In this document: positions 22,988 through 30,807 of the stretch, in pieces
Layout: each line of letters opens with the position of its first letter
Numbering within the stretch: the stretch's first letter is position 1
NCBI GenBank assembly: GCA_020852755.1
Contig: JADZAF010000030.1
Location: 1 to 32,678 of the forward strand
Length of the DNA: 32,678 nucleotides
Source of the DNA: Bryobacterales bacterium
GTDB taxonomy: Bacteria; Acidobacteriota; Terriglobia; Bryobacterales; Bryobacteraceae
Reading direction: 5' to 3'
Translations under genes and position numbers: made by a program
Notes under the pieces: model-generated
Database searches by the model: none
What the model saw: the letters and a program-made list of their open reading frames with translations, nothing else
What the model was told of the DNA's origin: nothing

Positions 22988-25900
22988 ATGTCCGGTTTCG
23001 CCATCCGCAACCCGCACGTCGTCGTCGTGGTGTGCCTGGTGCTGGCCATCGTGGGCATCACCAGCCTCAGCCGCATGCCGGTGGATCTGTTCCCCGCCAT
23101 CAACATTCCGGTTGTGGTGGTGGCGACGTTCTTTTCGGGCATGCCGCCGGAACAGATTGAAGCGGACATCACCGGCCGGTTCGAGCGCTTCTTTACTCTG
23201 GCCAGCAACATCGAACACATCGAATCACGGTCGCTGCCCGGCGTGAGCCTGATCAAGATCTTCTTCCAGCCGGGCACGGACGCCGATTCGGCGGTCACCA
23301 ACATCTCCAATCTGGCCATGGCCAACCTGCGGCGGCTTCCTCCCGGCACGCTTCCCCCGGTGGTGCTGAAGTTCGACGCTTCCAGCCTGCCGGTTTGCCT
23401 GATCACGCTAAAAGGCGACAACCTGGGCGAAACGCAGCTTCGCGACGTGGCGCAGTACGCGGTGCGAAACCAGGTGGCCAACGTGCCCGGAGCCTCGGTG
23501 CCGCAGCCGTTCGGCGGCCGCTACCGGCAGATCATGGTGTACGTCGACCCGCTGAAACTGGAAGCGCACCAGCTCAGCCCCATGGACGTGGTTCGCGGCG
23601 TGAACGCCTCCAATCTGATCCTGCCGGCCGGCGACACCCGCATCGGGCCTTTCGACTACAGTCTCTACACCAATAGCCAGGCGGACACGGTGGCGGACAT
23701 CATGCGCATTCCGCTGAAGGTGGAAGGCGGCGGCCTGGTCACGGTAGGCGATATCGGGTCCGCCAGGGACGCGCAACAGATCCAGAACAATATTGTCCGG
23801 GTGGACGGCCAGCCTTCGGTCTACCTTCCCGTCCTTAAACAAGGGGGCGACACCAACACCATCGCGGTCGTGGACGGGGTGAAGGAGGCGGTCTCGCGGC
23901 TTTTTGACGTTCCTCCCAGCCTGGATACGCGTGTGGTATTCGATCAATCCGTTTTCGTGAAGAAAGCCATCGAGACACTGCTCCACGAAGGCGCCATCGG
24001 CCTGCTGCTCACTTCGCTGATGATCCTGGTTTTTCTGGGGAGCCTGCGGGCCACTGTCGCCGTCTGCCTCTCCATCCCCTTGTCGGCGCTGACCACCTTC
24101 ATCGTGCTCTCGCTGGGCGGCAGTTCCGTGAATGCCATGGTGCTGGGCGGCCTGGCGCTGGTCTTCTCCCGCCTGATCGACAACTCGGTGGTGGTGCTGG
24201 AGAACATCTACCGGCACCTGGAGATGGGGACGCCGCCGCGGGAGGCCGCGGAGAAGGGGGGGCAGGAGGTGGCTCTGCCCGTTCTGGCCGCCACCCTCAC
24301 CACCGCGGTGGTTTTCTTCCCGGTCACGTTTCTCTACGGGGTCAGCCGGTTCCTGTTCTCCGCGCTGGCGCTGGCCGTGGTCATCTCGTTGTTTGCCTCT
24401 TACTTCGTCGCCATGACCGTTGTGCCGCTTTTCTGCGCCCGGTTTCTCACCCACAGCGAGGCGCAGGAGAACAGCGGGCGCGGTTGGGGAAGCCGCTTCA
24501 ACCGGCGATTCAACGCCGGCTTCCAGAAGCTTCTGAACGGGTACAGCCGCGCTGTCGGCGCCGCCCTGCGAAGGCCCGTGACGGTGGTGGTCTGCTGCGG
24601 AGCCGTCTTCCTGGCCAGCCTGCTGATCTACCCGCAACTCGGCGTGGCTTTTTTCCCCCGAACGGATGCCGCGCAGTTCGTGCTCAACGTGAAAGCTCCC
24701 TCGGGCACCCGGCTGGAGGTGATGTCGCGCGAGGTCGAGCGGGTCGAGGAACTCATCCGGCGGGTAGTGGCCAAAAAAGACCTGGGTATGATCGTCTCCA
24801 ACATCGGGGTGACTCCCGGGTTCTCCTCCATTTACACCAGCAACTCCGCGCAGCACACCGCCTTCATCCAGGTGAGTCTGCTGGAAGGGCATAAGACCGG
24901 CAGTTACCAGTACATGGACCGGGTGCGGGCACGGCTGGCGGACGAACTGCCTCACCTGAGCGCCTACTTCCAGTCCGGCGGACTGGTGGATGCCGTGTTG
25001 AACCTGGGCTTGCCGGCGCCGATCAACGTGCAGGTGAGCGGTTCCGATCTGCACGCCGCGCACCGCACCGCGCAGGGTCTGGCCACCCGCATCCGGGTGA
25101 TTCCGGGAGTCAGCGAAACCTTCATCCCCCAGGACCTGGACTATCCTTCGCTCAAGATCGATATCGATCGCAAGCGGGCGGGACAAGCGGGCCTCAGCCA
25201 GCGGGAGGTGGTGAGCAACATCATCACCGCGCTTACCTCCAATCAGATGATCGCGCCGAGTTACTGGGTGGACCACAAGACCGGCAACGACTATATGCTC
25301 ACCGTGCAGTATCCCGAAGGGCGTGTACGGAACCTGCTGGACCTGAAAGCCATCCCGCTGCGCGGGCCTGGCGCTTTGCAGCCGGTTCGCCTGGATGCGG
25401 TGACCGGTATCCGGCGTGTCGAGGCGCCCACCGAGGTCGACCACTACCAGCTTCGCCGGGTGGTGGATGTCTTCGTCGGGCTGCGCGGGGAGGACATAGG
25501 AAAAGTAGCCAACCGCATCGACCGGATCATCGCCGAAACCAGCCTGCCTGAAGGAGTGCGGGTGGACCTGCGCGGGATGGTGCAGGGCATGCGGTCTTCG
25601 TTCCGCAGTTTCGGCCTGGGCCTGCTGCTCTCGATTGTGCTTCTGTACCTGATCCTGGTAGCCCAGTTCGAGAGCTTCATCGACCCCCTCATTATCCTGC
25701 TGGCCGTGCCGCTGGGGATTACCGGGGTGCTGCTGGTGCTCTGGTGGGCCGGTACGACCTTGAACGTTCAATCCCTGATGGGTGTGGTGATGATGGTGGG
25801 AATTGTGGTTTCCAACAGCATCCTGATCGTGGAGTTCACGCACCGGCTGGCCGAGGGCGGAATGCGGATGCGCGAGGCGGTCGCGGTGGCCTGCCGTGTC

Positions 25901-26107
25901 CGGCTGCGCCCGGTGCTGATGACCTCGCTGGCCACCGTGATCGGGCTCCTGCCCATGGCCCTGAAGCTGGGGACGGGAAGCGAAAGCTATGCGCCGCTGG
26001 CCCAGGCCATCATTGGGGGGCTCACCCTCTCGGTGGTGTTCACGGTCATCCTGGTGCCCGCGGCCGTACTGCTGGTGTACGGCCGGCGGGAGGCGGAAGC
26101 GCGATGA
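22988..26107 (+). CDS. RND efflux permease 2 (AcrB-like)
   Basis: A 1039-residue paralogue of permease 1, starting at the ATG directly after the permease 1 stop (TAG-ATG). It has the same architecture and very similar N-terminal half (M-P-V-D-L-F-P-A-I-N-I-P-V, F-F-S-G-M-P-P-E-Q-I-E). TM4 reads S-R-L-I-D398-N-S-V-V-V-L-E-N, retaining one aspartate of the AcrB D407-D408 pair. The Lys940 position is Ser (V-S-N-S-I-L-I-V-E), which I recall as common in acidobacterial RND permeases. It is the likely proton-driven subunit. The stop overlaps the TolC-like gene start (ATGA). The tandem arrangement recalls MdtB-MdtC. Confidence 0.96.
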   Translation: MSGFAIRNPHVVVVVCLVLAIVGITSLSRMPVDLFPAINIPVVVVATFFSGMPPEQIEADITGRFERFFTLASNIEHIESRSLPGVSLIKIFFQPGTDADSAVTNISNLAMANLRRLPPGTLPPVVLKFDASSLPVCLITLKGDNLGETQLRDVAQYAVRNQVANVPGASVPQPFGGRYRQIMVYVDPLKLEAHQLSPMDVVRGVNASNLILPAGDTRIGPFDYSLYTNSQADTVADIMRIPLKVEGGGLVTVGDIGSARDAQQIQNNIVRVDGQPSVYLPVLKQGGDTNTIAVVDGVKEAVSRLFDVPPSLDTRVVFDQSVFVKKAIETLLHEGAIGLLLTSLMILVFLGSLRATVAVCLSIPLSALTTFIVLSLGGSSVNAMVLGGLALVFSRLIDNSVVVLENIYRHLEMGTPPREAAEKGGQEVALPVLAATLTTAVVFFPVTFLYGVSRFLFSALALAVVISLFASYFVAMTVVPLFCARFLTHSEAQENSGRGWGSRFNRRFNAGFQKLLNGYSRAVGAALRRPVTVVVCCGAVFLASLLIYPQLGVAFFPRTDAAQFVLNVKAPSGTRLEVMSREVERVEELIRRVVAKKDLGMIVSNIGVTPGFSSIYTSNSAQHTAFIQVSLLEGHKTGSYQYMDRVRARLADELPHLSAYFQSGGLVDAVLNLGLPAPINVQVSGSDLHAAHRTAQGLATRIRVIPGVSETFIPQDLDYPSLKIDIDRKRAGQAGLSQREVVSNIITALTSNQMIAPSYWVDHKTGNDYMLTVQYPEGRVRNLLDLKAIPLRGPGALQPVRLDAVTGIRRVEAPTEVDHYQLRRVVDVFVGLRGEDIGKVANRIDRIIAETSLPEGVRVDLRGMVQGMRSSFRSFGLGLLLSIVLLYLILVAQFESFIDPLIILLAVPLGITGVLLVLWWAGTTLNVQSLMGVVMMVGIVVSNSILIVEFTHRLAEGGMRMREAVAVACRVRLRPVLMTSLATVIGLLPMALKLGTGSESYAPLAQAIIGGLTLSVVFTVILVPAAVLLVYGRREAEAR

Positions 26108-27384
26108 GATTCATTCTGGTTCTGCTCGCGGCGGCAGGCCTGGCGTGCGAAGCCGCGCATGCTCAGCAGAAGCAGCGGCTGACGCTGCGCGAGGCGGAGC
26201 AGATTGCACTCCAGGGCCATCCGGCCATCCGCGCGCGACACTTCACCGCCCTGGCGGCCGCCGAGGCGCCGGCCGGGGTGGCGGCGGCGAGGTATCCGCA
26301 GGTCACCGCCAATCTTACGGCTGCCGGCGCGCCCGAGAACACCCGGCTGGCCGCCGGAGCCATCAACAACCCGGTGATCTACAGCCGGCTGGCCAGCGGC
26401 TTCTCCGCCAGCCAGTTGCTGCTGGATTTCGGACGTACCTCGAACCTCGTGGACAGCTCCCGCTACCGGGCCCGGGCCGAGGAGCAGCAGGTGGCGGCGG
26501 TGCGCAACCAGGTGGTGCTGGAGGTGGACAAGGCCTACCTGCAGGTCCTGCGCGCCGAGGCCGTGCTCCGGGTGGCGGAGCAGACCGTGGCGTCGAGGCA
26601 ATTGGTGCTCGACCGGGTGAGGGAACTGGCCCGGGCCCACCTCAAGTCCGGCCTGGACTTGAGCTTCGCCACCGTCAGCCTGGAGGAGGCCAACCTGATG
26701 CTGGTGAGCGCCCGCAACGACCGGAAAGCGGCCCACACCAACCTCTCGGCGGCGCTGGGCTATTCGGACATGCGGGAGTTCGAACTGGTGGAGGAGCCCT
26801 ACAAAGTCGAGCCGCTGGTGGTGGACGAGTTGATCGGCAAAGCACTTCGGGAACGCCCCGACCTGCGTGCGCAGCGCTTCGAAGTGGACGCGGCCAACCG
26901 CCTGGCCAAAGCCGAAACGCGGCTCAAGTATCCTTCCGTCGCGGCCGTCAGCTCAGCGGGGCTCATCCCGCAGCGTGACACCGCGCTGCGCGGGCAGTTT
27001 GTAGCCGGCGGCATCAACATCAGCCTGCCGTTTTTGAACGGAGGTCTCTACAGCGCCCGCGAGGCGGAAGCCAGGATGAAGGCCCGCGCGGCCGAGGAGC
27101 GCGTGAAGCAGCTGCAGATCGAGATTGCCCGCGACATCGCTGTCGAAGTTCTGAACGTGAACACGGCGGCCGAACGGGTGGACGTGACGGCCCGCCTGTT
27201 GGAGTATGCCGGCCAGGCCATGGAACTGGCGCAATCGCGCTATGACCTGGGGCTCAGTTCCATCGTGGAACTGAGCCAGGCCCAACTGGCCCGCACCTCG
27301 GCAGCCATCCAGAATGCCAACGCGAAGTACGACTACCAGATCCGTCGCGCGATACTCGATTACCGGACCGGCGTCACGCGCTGA
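26104..27384 (+). CDS. TolC-family outer-membrane efflux channel protein
   Basis: A 426-residue protein starting at ATG 26104 (ATGA overlap with permease 2). A Sec signal, MRFILVLLAAAGLACEAAHAQ, precedes L-T-L-R-E-A-E-Q-I-A-L-Q-G-H-P, the standard opening of outer-membrane efflux proteins. Two homologous halves follow, each with long helices and porin-like strands. The second is marked by A-L-R-E-R-P-D-L-R-A-Q-R and I-N-I-S-L-P-F-L-N-G-G. The ending A-Q-S-R-Y-D-L-G-L-S-S-I-V-E-L-S-Q-A-Q-L is typical. It is the exit duct of the tripartite pump and completes the operon. A C15 within the signal region is not in a convincing lipobox. Confidence 0.95.
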   Translation: MRFILVLLAAAGLACEAAHAQQKQRLTLREAEQIALQGHPAIRARHFTALAAAEAPAGVAAARYPQVTANLTAAGAPENTRLAAGAINNPVIYSRLASGFSASQLLLDFGRTSNLVDSSRYRARAEEQQVAAVRNQVVLEVDKAYLQVLRAEAVLRVAEQTVASRQLVLDRVRELARAHLKSGLDLSFATVSLEEANLMLVSARNDRKAAHTNLSAALGYSDMREFELVEEPYKVEPLVVDELIGKALRERPDLRAQRFEVDAANRLAKAETRLKYPSVAAVSSAGLIPQRDTALRGQFVAGGINISLPFLNGGLYSAREAEARMKARAAEERVKQLQIEIARDIAVEVLNVNTAAERVDVTARLLEYAGQAMELAQSRYDLGLSSIVELSQAQLARTSAAIQNANAKYDYQIRRAILDYRTGVTR

Positions 27385-27512
27385 CCGGGAGTCCGGTTGA
27401 CGGAGAATACGCACCCCAGTCGAAGCACGTCCAGCCGGGCCGGTGGCGCCGGGCATCCGCAGGTGTCGAGGCCGGCCGGTGGCCGAACTCCTGGAGGCGA
27501 TTGACTCCGGCC
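27385..27512. other. Convergent intergenic spacer without assignable element
   Basis: This 128-bp stretch separates the stops of the TolC-like and alpha/beta hydrolase genes. It is GC-rich, with short self-complementary runs (GGCCGGCC and CCGGCCTCAGGCCCCGG at its right edge), but no hairpin plus T-tract that I would call a terminator and no small gene. Confidence 0.5.
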
Positions 27513-29654
27513 TCAGGCCCCGGCCGCCAGCCGCCGAAACGTCTCCGCGTCCCAGGAGGCCTGCGGGCGGATCTCGAAGCCCCGCGAACCGTACAGTCTG
27601 GCCGCGACATCCGGCGCAAGCGCCGCGCCGCGGGCATCCACCGGTCCTGCCAGCACCAGGCGGCGGGGTGAGAGCGAAGCGGCGATCTGCGGCAGGTCGG
27701 TGTGCCGCAGGAAGCCGAACACGACGTTGGCGAAGGGATGGATCTCGCGGCCCTGATCTTCGTTCTCGTAGCGGCCGCCCAGGTACTCCTCCGATTCGAT
27801 CAGCAGTTGGAACGCCGCCAGTCCCCGCGCCAGGTAGAGCGTGTGGATGGCGGGATCGAGCGCGGCGGCGCACAACGCCGGCACGGTGAGAAACCCGCGC
27901 GCCGCCACCATCAGGGGACGCGACGGGAACTCGGCCCGCAGGGCTGCGGCCAGCGCCAGCACATCGGCGGTCCGCTGGCTGAGCAGGGGGCGTCCCAGCA
28001 TCAGCGCGGCCCAGGCATACTGGTTGTCCGCATGGCGGAAAGCGGCATAGGACGGGGAACCGGAGCCGAACTCCGGGCTGCTGTCGCCCACCCCGCGCAG
28101 GTCGGCGGCGCAGACCGCCCAGCCCTCGGCGGCCAGCGTCGCATACAGCGACCCTTCCTGCCAGTGGCGCCGGCCGCCCGGCTCCAGCATCAGCAGAACA
28201 GGCCCGTCCGCAGCGGCCCGCCGGGGCTGATAGAGATAGGCGGGCAGCCAGATTTCCGGCTCCGGTTCCAGTTCCACGGCCCGTATGGCTACATCGCGGA
28301 AAGAGGCTTCGCCGAGCTTGCGGAACCCGGCTGCGGGAGGCCGGCCCTGCAAGGAGAGCAGCTGATCGAGGGGCGCCTCCGAGCGGGCCGGGCGGGGCGC
28401 TTTGCGCAGCAGCGTGAAGGGCGATTCCGATCCGAACCCGCTCATCACGTTGCCGCCCGCCACCCAGAGCGTTCTCTCTTCCTCGGGTGAAACGGGCGGT
28501 TCTTCCGCAACCGGCGCGGCTTCCCCCTGCAGCCAGCGCCGGAACCAGTTGTACACCGACAGGCGCAGATCGTAGGCCAGGCCGTGCGGCATGGGATTTT
28601 CCTGCCAGCCGATCCGCTCTTCGCCCCCCAGCCGCCGGTAGATCGCGCGCAGCTTCCCGAATTCCTCCCTGCCGCTGGAGAGGTAATTGGGCGAGTAGGT
28701 CCCGAAGAAATCCCGCGCGCTCGAAACCACCAGCAGCGGCTTGGGCGCCAGCGGGTAGAGCAGGTCCCAGCGGTCGAAGCCGGCCGGGCCGGAGTTCACC
28801 AGGTTCTGTTCCGCATCGTCGGTGGAGCCGGGCGGGATGAAGCCCGCGCAGGCGAAATTCTCGGTATTGCCGCAGGTGACCACGGCGGCGGCCAGGCGCC
28901 TGTCCACGGCGGCCAGCAGCATGGTCACGGTGCCGCCGCCGGATTGTCCGGTCGAACCCAGGCGCGTTTTGTCCACCGCCGGATGAGCCGACAGGTAATC
29001 CAATGCGCGCACGGCGTCCCACACCTGGAGGCGCGTGGCCGTGTCGCCCACCAGCAGCATCTGTTTCCCGGGCACGGTATGTTCGTCGTCGGCCGAGCCC
29101 AGCCGGCTGCGAGCAGGATTCGCTCCCGGATAGTAGGTCCGCTCCCCCTGCCCCATGGGATCGAAGGCCAGGACCGCGAAGCCGAGACGTGCCAGGCCCT
29201 GGCAGCACTTCTGGTACGAGGGATAGGCCTTGCCATCCGCCGCATGGCCCATCTGAAACAACACGCCCGGATAGGGCGGGCGACCGGCGGAGGGCAGGTA
29301 CAGGTTGGCCGGAACGTGAAAGTTGGGCCGGCTCTCAAACACCACCTTCTCGACGCGGTAGCCGCTGCGCTCGAACGCCCCCACCGTCCGGGCGTTGAGC
29401 GGTGTTTTCTCCGGAAGCCCTCCGGTCAGCGCCCAGAAGGTGCGCGTCACCCAATCCTGGTACTCCCGGATGGCCCCGGTCGAGGTCAATTGCTCGAGTC
29501 TGCGGTTGCGGGTTTCGTAGGCCGCCGCGGCCAGCCGCCTGAGCAGATCGGGCAGGCAGCGCGAGTAGTTGCGGTACGGCACCCGGCGATCGGGTATGGT
29601 ACCGGTCTGGGCGAAGGCCGCGGCGGGCAGTGCGAGAAAATTCCGGCGCCGCAC
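27513..29654 (-). CDS. Tat-exported alpha/beta hydrolase with two hydrolase-fold domains
   Basis: A 713-residue protein. I start it at GTG 29652-29654, 1 nt after the aminotransferase stop, because this places the Tat motif at the very N-terminus (M-R-R-R-N-F-L-A-L-P-A-A-A-F-A-Q). A longer in-frame start at 29687 would lie inside the previous gene. The first domain (about 95-330) is acetyl-xylan-esterase/dienelactone-hydrolase-like: P-G-V-L-F-Q-M-G-H, F-D-P-M-G-Q-G-E-R and the nucleophile elbow G-Q-S238-G-G. The second domain (about 450-700) repeats the fold (L-L-M-L-E-P-G-G, A-D-L-R-G-V-G-D-S) but has A-A-R-G-F where the elbow should be. It probably removes an ester from an extracytoplasmic carbohydrate or similar substrate. 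Confidence 0.82.
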   Translation of the reverse strand: MRRRNFLALPAAAFAQTGTIPDRRVPYRNYSRCLPDLLRRLAAAAYETRNRRLEQLTSTGAIREYQDWVTRTFWALTGGLPEKTPLNARTVGAFERSGYRVEKVVFESRPNFHVPANLYLPSAGRPPYPGVLFQMGHAADGKAYPSYQKCCQGLARLGFAVLAFDPMGQGERTYYPGANPARSRLGSADDEHTVPGKQMLLVGDTATRLQVWDAVRALDYLSAHPAVDKTRLGSTGQSGGGTVTMLLAAVDRRLAAAVVTCGNTENFACAGFIPPGSTDDAEQNLVNSGPAGFDRWDLLYPLAPKPLLVVSSARDFFGTYSPNYLSSGREEFGKLRAIYRRLGGEERIGWQENPMPHGLAYDLRLSVYNWFRRWLQGEAAPVAEEPPVSPEEERTLWVAGGNVMSGFGSESPFTLLRKAPRPARSEAPLDQLLSLQGRPPAAGFRKLGEASFRDVAIRAVELEPEPEIWLPAYLYQPRRAAADGPVLLMLEPGGRRHWQEGSLYATLAAEGWAVCAADLRGVGDSSPEFGSGSPSYAAFRHADNQYAWAALMLGRPLLSQRTADVLALAAALRAEFPSRPLMVAARGFLTVPALCAAALDPAIHTLYLARGLAAFQLLIESEEYLGGRYENEDQGREIHPFANVVFGFLRHTDLPQIAASLSPRRLVLAGPVDARGAALAPDVAARLYGSRGFEIRPQASWDAETFRRLAAGA

Positions 29655-29655
29655 G

Positions 29656-30807
29656 TCAGCCTGCCAGTGCCCCGATGAAGCGGTCAATGTCCCCCAGGTG
29701 ATTGAACACCGAGGGAGACACCCGCATCTGGCTGTCTTTCTCCCCCAGCCGCAGGGTCACGATGGCCCCGGCCCGCTGGAGTTTCTTCCGCACCGCTTCG
29801 CCGTTCTGGAAACGGAAGGTCGAAATGGGAGTCGCAGCGCCGAACGGAGTGAGGCACTCGTAGCCGGCCCGGGGAAGCTCTTTGCGCAGCCGCTGGTTCA
29901 ACTTCAGGTTGTGGGCCTGAATGTTCCCGACCCCCAGCCGCAGGATGTACTGCAGCGACTCATGCTGGCAGACGCAGCCCAGGTGGGAGGCGGTGCTGAC
30001 CTGGTAGCGGCCGGCGCCGGGCTGCGAGGAGCGGCCTCCGAACTGTTTGGGCTTGAGCACCGATCCCTGCAACTCTTCGGGTACGTACAGATACCCGAAG
30101 CGGCCGCCCATGAGCCACTTGTAGGCGGAACAGGCCAGGAAGTCGATGCCCATGGCGCGCACGTCGATGGGCACCGCGCCGGCGGCCTGAATCACATCGG
30201 TGAACAGGTACCCGCCATGCGCATGCGCCAGGGCGCTCAAAGCCTTGGCGTCCTCCAGGTACCCGTTGACGTTGGAGACCAGCGCCACGGCGATCAGGCG
30301 GGTCCTGCGGTCCACCGCGCGCTCCACGTCGCTCAAACGAATGCGGCCCTCGCGGTTCTGCACCACCCGCACGTCGAGCCCGGCCGCTTTGCGTTTCTGG
30401 TACATGAGCAGCGAGCCTCCGTAGTGCAGGTCGTTGGTGACCACGTTGCCGCCGCTCTGCTGAATCTCCAGCCCGTCCAGCACCAGGTTCTCCGCGATCT
30501 GGGTGGCGGGGACAAAGCCGATCTCGGACGGTTTCGCGTGAATCAGGTTCGCGAACAGGGCTCGCACCTGGGCCTGCAATTCGTTGTTCTCGAATTTCTC
30601 GCGCTCCGCATCCGGACCGTAGGTGATGGAGCGGATGTAGCGCTCCATGGCCTGCGCCGAAGGCAGAGGCAAAGGATGCTCGGTGGCCGAGTTCAGGTAA
30701 AGTTCACGCTCGGCCCAGGGGAAATCGCGGCGCGCCGATTCGATGCCGGCCCCGGCAGGCGCGGCGGCGGCCATTCCCGCGGTTCCCAGAAATTCGCGGC
30801 GTTTCAT
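29656..30807 (-). CDS. Tat-exported class V aminotransferase-fold PLP enzyme
   Basis: A 383-residue PLP enzyme of the isopenicillin-N-epimerase/cysteine-desulfurase-like group. The N-terminus M-K-R-R-E-F-L-G-T-A-G-M-A-A-A-A is a clear Tat signal, so the PLP enzyme would fold in the cytoplasm and be exported. PLP-site residues are visible: T-D204-V-I-Q207 holds the pyridine ring, and C-S-A-Y-K230-W is the Schiff-base lysine. The substrate is unknown. The ATG at 30805-30807 overlaps the stop of the upstream CehA/McbA gene by 4 nt (ATGA), and the hydrolase starts 1 nt after its own stop, so the three genes are one coupled operon. Confidence 0.88.
   Translation of the reverse strand: MKRREFLGTAGMAAAAPAGAGIESARRDFPWAERELYLNSATEHPLPLPSAQAMERYIRSITYGPDAEREKFENNELQAQVRALFANLIHAKPSEIGFVPATQIAENLVLDGLEIQQSGGNVVTNDLHYGGSLLMYQKRKAAGLDVRVVQNREGRIRLSDVERAVDRRTRLIAVALVSNVNGYLEDAKALSALAHAHGGYLFTDVIQAAGAVPIDVRAMGIDFLACSAYKWLMGGRFGYLYVPEELQGSVLKPKQFGGRSSQPGAGRYQVSTASHLGCVCQHESLQYILRLGVGNIQAHNLKLNQRLRKELPRAGYECLTPFGAATPISTFRFQNGEAVRKKLQRAGAIVTLRLGEKDSQMRVSPSVFNHLGDIDRFIGALAG

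Noticed and set aside
21382..23160. Long plus-strand open frame overlapping permease 1 in another frame
   Set aside because: Low-complexity G/R/P/A-rich translation across a clear RND gene; a GC-driven shadow.
23408..25843. Very long open frame (about 811 codons) on the minus strand opposite permease 2
   Set aside because: It mirrors the third-position GC bias of a well-recognised RND permease. Its translation is H/Q/R/G-rich with no domain.
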